Shown here one piece after another: positions 11,952 through 22,689 of a stretch of 64,000 nt of DNA. The position numbers and the translations under genes were made by a program. A model generated the notes under the pieces. It ran no database searches. It was given only the letters and a program-made list of their open reading frames with translations, and was not told the DNA's origin. How positions within the stretch are numbered: position 1 is the first letter of the stretch; each line of letters opens with the position of its first letter. Location of the stretch: positions 115,657 to 179,656 of the forward strand of contig JAGPNK010000034.1 in NCBI GenBank assembly GCA_020746835.1. Reading direction: 5' to 3'. This DNA is from Stachybotrys elegans. Lineage: Eukaryota; Ascomycota; Sordariomycetes; Hypocreales; Stachybotryaceae.

Positions 11952-14218
11952 TTACAGGAGCATGCTGATGGAACCGATATCCCCGCCGTGTCCACCCGTC
12001 AGCAGACTTTGAGCAAGGTGAATGGTTGGAACATGGGCTTTCCAGCTGCTCTCCTCCCTCGGTCTAGGATTCGTAATCAAAATCCTCAGCACAAGACCTC
12101 GCGGCTTCATTGTCTGGCGAACGAGGAAAGTAATGGCAGTGTGCATATGGCTCTCGACTCTGGCCGCACCAAGGGATCCATCAATGATGATGTATATCAT
12201 ACCGGTAGGGATATTGTCAAGAAGCATTGTGAAAATCTCAAAAACGGTTGCCATGGGATTCCTTGAGAAAGTCTCGAGAAAGGCGGGTGTCGGCTGAGAT
12301 GGGAAAGCTGGTGTTGCTAAACACATGAAGCAGCTGCATAGTGAGGCTGCGCATTAGGCCATCGGCGCCATCGAAGACGGTGTCGGATGTTGAACGCAGG
12401 CCACAGAAGAACTGAGGCGGATCATACCCGGCGCCGCTAAGGTTTCTGCAATGATCGCAGCAAGGTAGCTGAGAATGGTGAGTGGGTCGTGGCTATTCAA
12501 GGAGTTTTCATTGAAGCAGTAGCACCCCACTGGACAGTGACCTGAGCCAGTTGATGAAGCCATTATCAGACATGAAGATGCCAATCTGCTCTTGGTTGAA
12601 AGCGGTGGGTACAAAGTTGATGGCAACCTTTTGACCGACCCTAGCGCTCTCCAGTAGATCCTCTGTGACAAATTGGCCCTCTGGGGTCCGCTGAGTACGC
12701 GGTTGATATGGATTGCTGGGGGCCCATTTGCCTAAATAGCAAGGTGTTCATCTGTATCCGCGATGCCTCGAACATGTTGGCCTTGAGCTGTTCCAGTTGC
12801 GCTGCGAGAGGAAAACAGTCACATATTAGCATAGACGGAGCGTTGGTATCTTTTGATGGTCTTACAAGGAAAATCTCTAACTATCCCAGCGAGCAGGAAG
12901 TAGAGCGTGATGAGAGGGTTTCTGAGGTCCTGGACGTTCTTGTCGATTTTCGCGACGCGCTGCTGGAAGCAGACTGACACAGCATCCTGGAAGGACTCTG
13001 AAGCTTGCGGATGTTTTCGATGGCCTCGGTCAGTTGCGACGCATAATCTCCTTGGAATACAGCCCTGAAAGACTCCACTATTGATCAGCTTTCTTCTTTT
13101 TCCAGTTTCAGCTTGCCATGCCAGCACTCGACTTGTCAAGATAAACCACTGCATGCTGGACAAACTTGAGAATGGCCATGTAGAGACCCACAGACTTATC
13201 CCTCAGTTCTTGGTCATGGCTGTACAGTCTGATCTCGGCCTTGGTGAGATAGCGTATCTCAGAGGCTGTCCAGCGCTTCCAGGGTCTTTTCGCGAACAAC
13301 TTTCTTTCGCTTCGCTGTCTACAGGACATCATGAGCCTGAACACGGGGATAGAGGATGGGTCCACTCACGGTGCACAAGAGCTTCAGCCCACCAGCCAGA
13401 GCAAACGAGTATTCGCCGTTGGGTACGAGCTCAACCAGAAACTCGATGCGGCGAGCCACAGCTCCGCCAGCCCTATCTGCAACCTCAAAGGGGTTGCGCC
13501 AGTTATAAGCTCTCTTTTCAAGTTTTCCAAGGCTTTGAAGGCCTTTTCGGCCTCGGGTCGCAATCTACATTTGTGAAAGTCTCCACTAACGTTCTGTATG
13601 TCCCAGGGAAGAGAATTGTGTCCATTGCTCTATGGGGAAAGCAATACCAGCAGGATCTAGTTATGGACATGCAAAACCGAGGTGACGAGATGGTCCACGA
13701 TCCTCAGAATTCTCATATATTAGAGACGAAAAGAGTTTGGATTCAGTCTTCAACGGTAAGTTATAGAAAACAGAAACTGTTTATGATGAAAAGGGCCTGT
13801 TGTTAAGTTTTATATATACACGGCTGTTACCAAAGACCATGGGCAAGATGGTGAATGTCATAGCTAGCAAAGTCGACACTGTTCTTCTCAATGACAAATC
13901 TCTTCTCAATACCGTCATGGATTTTTTTGAATGATAGGGAAAGAACCGGAAGATACTGCTGGAGCTAAACCAGCAGCTTAAGGAGGCCCTATGCTCGGGC
14001 AACGCACCAGGCGGACGTGAAGCTCCAAACCCAGGCAGTCGGAAGTGGAGTCTTTTCTTGGCCGTAGCCTGCCGAATCTCAAGCCCCCAGTCGAACGCAT
14101 TGCCCTTTTCGGTGCGCCGGAGAGCGTTCTCGTTCATGACGGGCTCTTTGCGGAAGAGGGCGAGATGTAAATAAGATTTAGAAACAGCCCCAAAGTATCT
14201 CCACGTCGGGTCCCCCAC
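11952..14218 (-). pseudogene. Decayed DUF7708 / NACHT-like NTPase gene
   Basis: Read on the minus strand, several short frames line up with one fungal STAND-type protein but in different phases. Around 13530-13370 is NWRNPFEVADRAGG followed by VELVPNGEYSFALAGGLKLL, the pattern of the DUF7708 domain. Next come KSVGLYMAILKFVQHAV (13230-13140) and FQGDYASQLTEAIENIRKL (13070-13000). Then FNENSLNSHDPLTILSYLAA (about 12520-12460), a typical NTPase-domain element. Finally LLDNIPTGMIYIIIDG near 12200, which resembles the Walker-B strand of these proteins. Stops and frame changes separate every piece, and introns alone do not explain them. The 5' part up to 14218 is open but not recognised. It was probably an NLR-like self/non-self receptor, now dead. 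Confidence 0.65.
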
Positions 14219-14656
14219 CTACCCTTTCAGAATAAGTCCTGATGAGATACATGCGCTATCAAAGGCATTGCAAATCTGCCTGCCGTTCCATCATGCTTCC
14301 GACTGGCGTTTGAAATGTGCTGCGACAAATCAACAGATGCTGACTGCCTCTTTTTTGAGCTGTTCAAAGATCCCCAAGGTCATATCCCTAGTCAATGCGG
14401 GCAGTGAGTGACATGAATCCGGCCTGGACGCGCTATAGCTTGACTCGTAGTTATGAAAACCACCCAGGGGTGTCTGTTTAGGACATGGAGAAGAGATGTT
14501 GAAGACAGACTCGGAATGCCTAAACTTAACCAGGCTTTTGTGTTCGAACCCCTGGTAACTCTATAGTTGTCTGCTTCAACGATGAGCAGAATGCAACTCT
14601 ATTGGCTATACAGTGGCCCTATGACTACCATTAGTCGCTATATGAAATTCTTTATA
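14219..14656. other. Intergenic region, no gene seen
   Basis: Separates the DUF7708 relic from the HET gene whose stop lies at 14657. No coding frame, RNA gene or repeat is apparent. Confidence 0.5.
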
Positions 14657-16992
14657 TTAAATTATGGCAATTGTTCGTATCTCTCCTAGACTTTTAAAGA
14701 GCCTAACATCTCCATGGCCATCCCGTGTTGGACCAAACACGCCAACACGGCAAAACGTGTCTGGGGTTAAAGGTACGGGCCATAGAACTAATCCCCACGC
14801 GCTGTGTGCTTCGACCAGGACCCTTCCAGCTCCCAAAAACTGCCCAATTGCGCTGCTCAAAAGTACTAATTGTGAACTCCATAGGTCCTCAATTTCCTCT
14901 TCAAATTTCCAACGGAAGTCAGGGTCTATTTCAACCACCGATATGCCATTCATGTGGACTGAATATCTGTGGTGTCTTGGAAACAGCTCATACTGCATTA
15001 GTTTGAGTTGCAGGTTGTTTTGGGTTGTCCGAAGTGAAGACAGATCGATGAAGTGGCATCGCAGACGAATTTTAGCGGCGGATATGGTACCAAGGGCGTT
15101 GCTCCCGGTAAGTTGTACTGATGACTGTACCAAGTCAAATTCCCGTACTAGCTGAGGTTTGAACCGATAATCAGGAGTTTCCTCAATGTAACCGCGAGTC
15201 AGGCAGCTCCATGAAGGAACGGTATAAGGAGTTGGTTTCGTGATTTGATCTAAGAATGCCAATTTAAGACCTTCAAACCGGCTCATCCTGGTCCACAGAA
15301 GGTCTATGAACAGGTTTTTGTCCCAGTATCCAGCTAGATATTCGCCTGGCAAGTGTCTTTGGAAAAGGCCTGCTACTCCGGAAAGCGCAGGGAGCAGATC
15401 TGACGGATTGGTGAATGCATCGGATGTATACCTAGCATAATCAATTAAGACAGACATCCAATCATCGTACATCACTCTCGCATCTCTGCCTGTAGAGAAT
15501 GTTTCAGCCAAAGAGGTAGAATACCGTCTGTCTCTTCCTATGCCGCAACCTTTCGACCAGTACATCCCATCACACAGGAAGTGAAGATCGTTATTTCCAA
15601 ACAGTAACCGACGCGTTGACATTAATTCTTCCTGGTATGCCCAGCCTCGCCCCCCTAAAGCGCACTCGATTTGGTCGCTATCAATAGGGTCACTGCTCGT
15701 GGACTCTCCATTTCGACAAGTCGTAAAACGGAGATGAATGACGGGGCTTAGGATAGAGCAGCGCACTTGGTCAATGGGAAATATGACTTGAGAGCCTTTT
15801 CGAACAAGAAAGCTCTCGTTGCAATGCTTTGATGCTCCTGCTTGTAGGGTGGCATATGCGTTCTGATAAATGATAGCCATGTCCTGGCATTGTTCCTCCC
15901 AGTCTTGATTGGCGGATCCTGACTCGACCTGCAAGATGCATAGGGAGTCGATCCAAAGATAGTCGATTGAGAGAAGCCTCGTAACAAGAACTGCGTCCCG
16001 TAGAACTGCAGACATATCGTCCTCCTTGATGCCAGCGAGTCTTGAAGGCAAGGATTCGTTTGTGGTTTTGAGCTGGGTCCGGGAGCCGTTTTCCCCCCAG
16101 CAGTAGCTGAGAGCAGAGTACTTTGGTATTCTTAATCTGACACCAGACCGAGTGTTCCGTGTGCTGACCAGACTATCCCCTAGAACCAGGCGAGGAGGAT
16201 TACAGCTGACATCTACCAGCCGTTTGGGAACAAAGCCATCAGCTGCTTGCTTGTGATGGTGCCTTGTGCATTTCTTAAGCATCGACTTCATCCAGCGGAC
16301 GTGGCTATCATCCGAAAAGCTTTGTGTAAACGAATGTGCGGCTCTGCTTTTAGAGTCTAGAAGATGTCAGAATGAGGGCTTCTGAGTAAGTCCATCAGAT
16401 CCATAGGAAGAAAATGAGATAACAAAGCTAGATGTGAGGAATATTGTGATGTAAAATACAACCTACCCGGTGTAGATTCTATTGCGCAGCGGAGTTGAAA
16501 GTCCACCACAGGAACACCAGTCGCATTTCCCCTCTCACTGCCTAGATGGAGGTGAATATTAACCATAAGACAACTTAGCGTAAATTGTGCTTGTTGATTG
16601 TTCTTGGTTGTTTGGCGTACATAGCCCATATAGTTCAGGGTTATCTCAATGCAGCACTGATTCCATTCCTCAAGACCTGTTTTATAAAGTTTCTTTAGGA
16701 GGTCATCCACATTTTCTGACAATATAATGTCTTTCAAAAAACTGCAGAATATACACCCAGCCAGAGCAGAACTTTTGAGGATGGGAAGCTGCGGAAATGT
16801 GTCGTCCAAACAGAACTCGGGTTGCCAAAGGTCAAGTTCAAAGGGGAACGTATAATCCTTATATCTTTCTTGCATCATCTTCGCTCGATCTGCGTCGCGG
16901 AGCCATCGATCCTCGGGCGCTGCGTTGAGACATCTCTCACATAGGCTCGCAATCCCGTCCCTCGATCCGATTTTGTTCGTAGGAGTTGACAT
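14657..16992 (-). CDS. HET-domain protein, 741 aa, classical type
   Basis: Exon 1 runs 16992 to about 16467 and exon 2 16356-14657, joined in phase 1 across an intron of about 111 nt (GTAGGT donor, CTGACATCTTCTAG acceptor). The ATG at 16992-16990 is the first in frame. Exon 1 encodes the Cys-rich N-terminal module typical of this class (SLCERCLNAAPEDRW, AGCIFCSFLKDIIL, then VDFQLRCAIESTP). Exon 2 carries the three HET blocks: YSALSYCWGENG near residue 255, DYLWIDSLCILQ near 312 and GRGWAYQEELMSTRRLLFG near 415. The C-terminal third is a variable region ending in a beta-rich stretch. Such proteins execute incompatibility cell death. The frame is uninterrupted, so it is probably functional. Confidence 0.88.
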
Positions 16993-17189
16993 GTTCAAGT
17001 AAATTAGAACAGCGACCACGGTTTGAGATGGCAAGGATTAAAACGGACAAAGTCCAAAGGACGCAGCGAGGAAAAATCTACTGCTTGGCACTGCTGCCTA
17101 ACCCCTCAGCTGGCACCTAACCATATATTATGCATGACCTGTCAGCTGATATAGATACATTGCTAATACGCTCAGAACTGCATACCCTG

Positions 17190-17870
17190 TTAATGTGGAC
17201 CATTAATGTAGTAATCTGGGCTGACCCTACCGCAATATTCGGGTCGTCTCGTGGAGCGCTTGCATCTGTTGCCTTCACCAAAGGTGTTTCTGTCGCGCCT
17301 ACCATATATATCAGCATACAACTTGACTCGAGGAGGACGTTGTCTACCTGGGGCAACGAGGTTTACCCGCATTTTGGGGAAGTCCCTTGCCCAGGACCTC
17401 GTAAGTCCAAGTACTGCGTGTTTGGATGCAGAGTAGGCAGCCAGTCCAGACACGCCGCGGAGTGAAGCACCGCTCCCGACGTTGACAATAGACCCCTGGC
17501 CTACGCTGCGTACGGAGGAACAATTCCCGGGAGCTCGACATCCTGCGTCGACATTCTTTAAAGAGCCTCAGTGGCCATGTTCCATGTACCCGTGACATTG
17601 ACGTCCATTGTTCGCTGATATACTGCGTCGGGCCCAATCTTGCCCTCGTAGCCTGGGATGCCAGCCGAGTTCACCAGCCCATGAGTCGGCCGGGTATCGA
17701 GCCCACAAGCTGCCACAAACTTCTCGATTGGTCACATCACACTTCAAGGTGAAATGGTCATTTCCAGGCCGACCAGGTCATCTGGGGGTTGGGAGGCGAT
17801 GTCTGCGACGACCGAGAGCCAGGAGGGTCTTGGTCACGGCAAGCCCAATCCCTGAGCATCCACCCTATAC
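17190..17870 (-). pseudogene. Short-chain dehydrogenase/reductase (SDR) relic
   Basis: On the minus strand the pieces of a classical SDR appear in order but in shifting frames: the cofactor loop GGCSGIGLAVTKTLLALG (about 17866-17813), LKCDVTN, the LVNSAGIPGYEGKIGPDAVY segment (17680-17620) with DVNVTGTWNMATEAL followed by a stop. The active-site block comes next, GSIVNVGSGASLRG then YSASKHAVLGLTRSWARDF (17440-17390), with the catalytic Tyr and Lys. Last are NLVAPG and TETPLVKATDAS near 17280. At least three frame changes and one stop lie between these blocks. A branch/acceptor (ACTAAT ... TATAG) just upstream of the cofactor loop suggests a lost first exon. Substrate unknown. Confidence 0.8.
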
Positions 17871-18274
17871 AAATTAGTTCGGTCAAGTTTGCGCCGCGAA
17901 GCACTGTCTAACCGTGACTGCAACTTGGCGCCCGAAAAAAGGCTGGGTGCACTCAATTGTGAGATGTCGTTTGAACTACAATACTGTCGATTCCTGCCGC
18001 GCATCAACTGACCTCTTGATAATGAGCAATAACTCCGGAATTGGCCACATTAGGTAATCTGTACGGCAATTAAGAGGTTCGGAGGAAAGGCGAGACGGCT
18101 CCACTGGCTAGGTCAGCGTTGTGTTATGCCGCTCCTACGAACCCTTACACTTTGGCTATATAAATGTGTAGGACAAATAGCCCGACAATCTACACCCTGC
18201 TTGTACATATTGTTGCCGTACTCCCCGAAGCAATCATCTTAAATATACCCTATTGCACCATGCCGAAGTGAGCC
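17871..18274. other. Intergenic region between divergent relics
   Basis: Lies between the SDR relic (minus) and the deacetylase relic (plus), so it probably held a shared promoter. A TATATAAATG-like stretch occurs near 18160. Nothing coding is seen. Confidence 0.4.
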
Positions 18275-19223
18275 CTTATCACGTATGCGGTCGACGTCGA
18301 CGCTGGTGCCAACTGGTATAACACCACAGCAACAAATTCTTGTACTCGTAACTAGGATCAACACAAGAGATGGCTCATCTATCGGTGCCACCGACGTCTC
18401 GTGACGCATCTTTGGAGCTAATGTCGGCACTGACCGCATGCTCAAGCTCTTCGCAGACAATAGAATCAAGGCATCCTGGTATATGCCAAGCCATACCATT
18501 CTCTCCTTTCCAGGGCATATGGCCAAAGTTAGAGGTACTGGCTACAAAATGTACACTTCTTTCTATCCCCTGTCCTTGTATAGCGCTGACAGAAACAGAG
18601 GACTGCACGGTTATATATACGAGTTTGTGCGCTTCCTTAAAGAACAAGAACGCAACGTCATGGCCAAGTCCATCGAGGTATACCAGCAGTTCACTGGCAG
18701 GTACCCGAAGGGCTGGGTGGCCCCCGATCATGTCCATCCTCGCAGATTTTGGCATCGAGCACGGCCGCTCTATGCTGCACCACGAGTGCCAGCCATACTA
18801 TGTGGCCGATGTTCCCGCGGACTCCAACGCGGCAACGGACTACTCAAAGGACCCTGATACATGGATGAAGCCCATGACGAAGCACAAGCCCACCAAAGTG
18901 GTTGAGATTCCTGGATCATGGAATGTAGATGCTTGGCGTAAGTGACCTCTATTATCTTCGGACTGTGTGGCTAATGTTATCAGACCAATGAACTACACAA
19001 GACGCCCGGGCACGCATGGTTTCGTCAACCGTCGAAATATCGAGGTGCAATGGCGTGACCAGTTCGACTTCTTCTACCGGGAGTATGACTCACTTGTATT
19101 CTGTGTGAGCTCCCACCCGCAGGTAAGCGGCAAGCCAAACATCATGTTAATGCATGAGCGCTTCATCAAGGATCTCAAGTCCAAGGAGGGCGTGGAATTC
19201 GTCACCATGGTGCGGGAAAGCTA
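18275..19223 (+). pseudogene. Polysaccharide deacetylase (NodB-like) relic
   Basis: Segments match fungal PuuE/NodB-type deacetylases: YAVDVDAGANW (metal-binding Asp region, 18283), RIFGANVGTDRMLKLFADN, IKASWYMPSHTILSFP, and GLHGYIYEFVRFL with the conserved His. Later come MLHHECQPYYVADVP, KVVEIPGSWNVDAW and the C-terminal block EVQWRDQFDFFYREYDSLVF through IMLMHERFI. A plausible intron (18550-18597) restores the GYKIGLHGY reading, so splicing once worked. Damage includes a frame change near 18340, a TGA at 18402-18404 where Arg is expected, a deletion and frameshift near 18725, and an out-of-frame final intron junction. The enzyme would have removed N-acyl groups from amino sugars or a related cyclic amide. 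It is no longer expressible. Confidence 0.78.
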
Positions 19224-19782
19224 GCTGGAGTAACCATCAAGGCGGGTGTGTAAATAGAATCAGACAACACCAGTCTTGAACAAGGCAAGCAGTAACCGAA
19301 CCACCACCATGATGATTTTACAAGCCCGGTTGTAAACGATCCTAGATCTCGTCCGACGGCTAACGCATTGATAAAGCTCTCTATTCCACAGACCTCAGCC
19401 ACTGACCCTCTTAAAGCAGACACTTGTAGACCCAGCCAGGCAAGTATTTAGATGACGCTGGACTACGAGACCCGACGCGTTGCCATTTATCTCGCTCTTT
19501 ACACACCCATCCCTTTCACCATTGCCTGGATGAGGGACGGTTGCGCTTATGAATGCCATTCACCCAAATAAGCGTCTTTCGCATCCTGGCATGCGCCCAG
19601 TTCGAAATTGAGGTAGTGCATATTCGTCTCCAAAGACCAGGGATTATACCACGCCCGAACGCAATGCAATTTGGCCCATGCAGGGAATTATCAGTCAGAC
19701 CCAGCTGGCAAGGGCAATCGGCCATTGATATTTACGTTTCGATTTCTTGGCGTTGGCGGTTCATAAACTCGTTTACAAGCTG
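19224..19782. other. Intergenic region, no gene seen
   Basis: Between two relic 3' ends (deacetylase on plus, C45 enzyme on minus). No coding signal. Confidence 0.5.
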
Positions 19783-20895
19783 TTAGAAGCCAATCTGTAT
19801 CTGCTCCTCAATTTCCGTTGGTCTACCCATAGAGATGATACCTTTTCTCTCCGTCACATCATAGACAACATTGAACAGTGTGTTTGAGTCGTTGTTTCCG
19901 CGTTGTCGTCTGTTGATGGACGCTGGGAACCCCTGTTCATCTTTGAACAGCTCCAGTATCTCCTCAAAGCTCGCCTTGTCGCCCAACTCCTTCGTTGCTA
20001 GCTCCGTCAACCTTGCCGTGCGCTTGGGCGAGTCTTCCAACCACAGCGGCTCAAAGACGCCCTCGTGCTTGAGAATGAGATTGTTTGCATGCACGACGCG
20101 CCCTTGGTCGTCGGCAGGTATTTCGGCAAAGCCGATACTCGTACAGTCGAGACCCGTGGGACCAGTGCTGTCGCCGAGGAGAATGTGGCTGCTGCCTGCC
20201 AGGCCCACGGCTTCAATCTTTTCGAGAGCTTCGCGCTTGGTCTTAGACTCGAGAACTGTGCAGGGGGCAAAGTGAATAGGCATCCTGTCCGGAGAGACCC
20301 TTGGCACGGATGCCGTTGAGGAGACAGCCGACGCCGTGCTCATTGAAGCCAATCTTTTCAATGATGCCGGCTTCTGTGATCGTTTGGAACACAGGAAGCT
20401 CCATGTTGGGCACTCCCTTGGGTTTGACGCGAAGAATGATGAGGTTGGGCTTCTGCTTGCTCTTCCAGTTTCGGGCCAGAAACGTGGAGCCACTCGGTGT
20501 CTTTCAACCCAACGTGGTGCATCCGTCAATTCCCTCGATGGCCATGGGGTCTCATCAAAGAGCCCGAACGCAATCTCGCTGCGTATGTTTAGTGCGACAA
20601 CGTCCAGAAGCTCCACCTGAGCGCCCTCGGCGATGCCTTCCATCTCCTCATAGTAACGGGGAAACTTGGCCTTGAGGAAAGGCTGGAACTTGGCGGCATG
20701 CTCGCGTACCGTACTCCATTCGAGATCGTTAAAGCCTTGAACAGAACACGGTAGAAATTGATTGACTCAGGGACAGGCCGCTGCGAGACCGATCTGGGAC
20801 GATTAGTTGTGCTCAGCACAAAGCAGGATAACTTACCTCGCGGTGGTTTCCCGTCACGGTGATGTCGAGTATTTTTCTTGCGAGGCAATAGTTTG
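19783..20895 (-). pseudogene. Relic of a C45 acyltransferase (isopenicillin-N acyltransferase-like)
   Basis: The minus strand carries the order typical of acyl-CoA:6-aminopenicillanate acyltransferase-like enzymes of peptidase family C45. First comes ILDITVTGNHRE with a GTAAGT donor (20880-20830), then EHAAKFQPFLKAKFPRYYEE and GIAEGAQVELLDVVALNIRS. The catalytic block DGCTTLG has its Cys codon at 20521-20519 but is followed at once by TGA (20506-20504) where Trp is expected. Next are FNEHGVGCLLNGI and a long intact tail with GSSHILLGDSTGPTGLDCTS and FAEIPADDQGRVVHANNLIL. The blocks lie in different frames (shifts near 20740, 20550 and 20290), and the expected initiator reads ATA. These enzymes self-cleave at Cys and acylate or deacylate beta-lactam-like or other amides. 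This copy is dead although the last 170 residues are still open. Confidence 0.8.
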
Positions 20896-21119
20896 ACGTC
20901 GCAGCCCCGAAGCCCTGTTATATTTGAGAACGATATGGACTTGAGCTGTCGTCGCTGATAGAGGCCGGAAAGATGGCCGACTCCGACGCCTAATCAATAA
21001 TTTGCCATCTCGCTTTACCCCGACATTCTTCAATTGGGGCTTATCTATCTGGCGATTTTCGGCCAGGACAGCAATTGGGTGACTTGGTTCCTGGCAATTT
21101 CATGAATAATAAAGTTGAC

Positions 21120-22600
21120 AATCCGTTGAGCTTCCTTCCCTGGATTCTACAGTACCAGCATTTTCACCATGTTCATCGTCTCCAAAGTGAGAGGTCGTCT
21201 GGGGGAAGCCCGCGGCCACAAAGGCCGAAAGACGGCCCATCGTTAAGCTCGACACGGTCATTCTGTCGTTTTGCTCTCATGTACTAGGTCAAATACCTTG
21301 TCCTGAACAATGCATACGTCAGCGACATGAGGGAAGACCTCAACTTTCAGGGCAACCAGCTCAATATCATCAACACAGGTACGTCTCCTTCAGCTGTGCC
21401 GCGTCTTGCCTGACACGCCCAGTTTTCTATGGCGGCTATATCTTTGGTCAAATCCCCAACAACCTTGCTCTACGAAGCTGGCCCCTCGCATCTTCCCCGC
21501 TTGCATCGTTGCCTGGGAACTCTTGACCCTGGGAACGGATTTTTGTCACCATCCTTGGCAAATTATGGCTGTTCGGTTCTTCCAGGCCGTTTTTGAGTCA
21601 TCCACATTCGTGGGCTGCCACTATATCTTGGGTAGTTGGTGCAAAGAGGATGAGCTCTTCAAGAGGACTGCAATCTTTACGAGCAGCGGCTTGGCCGGCA
21701 CCTTGTTTTCGGGATTTCTACAGGGAAGCATCCACTCGGGATTAGGTAAGATTTCAGATGCATCAAATTGACAGAGGCTGACAAGGTAGGTGGTGTCCAC
21801 GGTCTTCCTGGATGGCAGTGGCTTTTCATCGACTTCTGCATCACCATCCCCGTCGCCATCTATGGATTCTTTGCGTTCCCCGATACTCCTGAATCGACCA
21901 CGGCCTGGTGGCTTACCGACAAGGAAAAGCGACTTGCTTTCACCCGCCTCCCCGAGGTCGAGAAACATCGCGGCGTGCTCGGTTGGAGCTTGATATCTCG
22001 CGTACTGAAGTCATGACACTGCTGGGCTTCACCATCCTCTGGGTATTCGGCAGTAACACGGAGATGTTCTCGACCAATGCCATCCTGCACCTGGCTCTCC
22101 TCGGCCGGCGACTATTCCATCCAACAGGTAAACTACATCCCGACGGGTGTTGCAGCAGTTGGAATTCTCGCTACACTTACCTTGGGGTATTCCGACTTTA
22201 CCAAGCGCTCGTGGCACGTTGGTATCATCCTGTCCATTACGGCCATCACGCTACAGCCTCCATCGAGAGATGTCAAATTCTTTGCCCTTTTCCTCAATGG
22301 GTGCCAGTATGTCAGCCAGACTGTTTTCTTTGCCTGGGCAAACTCCTTGACGCGAGATGATGCCAAGCGTGTTATTTCTGGCGCCATGAACACCTTTGGC
22401 ATTGCAGTCTACATGTTCTGGTCGCTGCTCTTCTACCCAGGGTCCAGATTGGTGGGAGGGGAGCATTGCAATGATGTGTATGGGCTCGGCATTGTTTGCC
22501 ACAACCATTGGAATTTGGTACTTGATGAGGCGGGAAAGAGACGCGATAACTCCGAAACCTTGGTTGCCGACGAGGGTGGTAAGCTGGATGATGTAAGTTA
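21120..22600 (+). pseudogene. MFS transporter relic (allantoate/pantothenate, ACS-type)
   Basis: The plus strand holds successive pieces of an anion:cation symporter family carrier. They are NNAYVSDMREDLNFQGNQLN (21310-21370), an apparent intron, and FYGGYIFGQIPNNLAL. Further on are MAVRFFQAVFESSTFVGCHY, the GLAGTLFSGFLQGSIHSGLG helix, PGWQWLFIDFCITIPVAIYG (21810), FPDTPESTTAWWLTDKEKRL and QQVNYIPTGVAAVGILATLT (22118). The last are FFAWANSLTRDDAKRVISGA and a final helix. The order and motifs match Dal5/Tna1/Liz1-like permeases of about 500 aa with 12 helices. Frame changes occur near 21290, 21470, 21770, 22000 and 22450. It probably imported or exported the metabolite of the neighbouring relic enzymes (inference from proximity). 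Confidence 0.8.
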
Positions 22601-22689
22601 CCCTCGACACTTGTCCCTCACTTTCATTCAAGCCCATTCCATTTTCGATATTTGACAACGCGGTTGATGGGCTGCACAAGGTTGTCGTA

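Noticed and set aside
14510..14570. GTTCGAAC string resembling a tRNA T-loop
   Set aside because: Flanking bases do not form a T-stem or cloverleaf.
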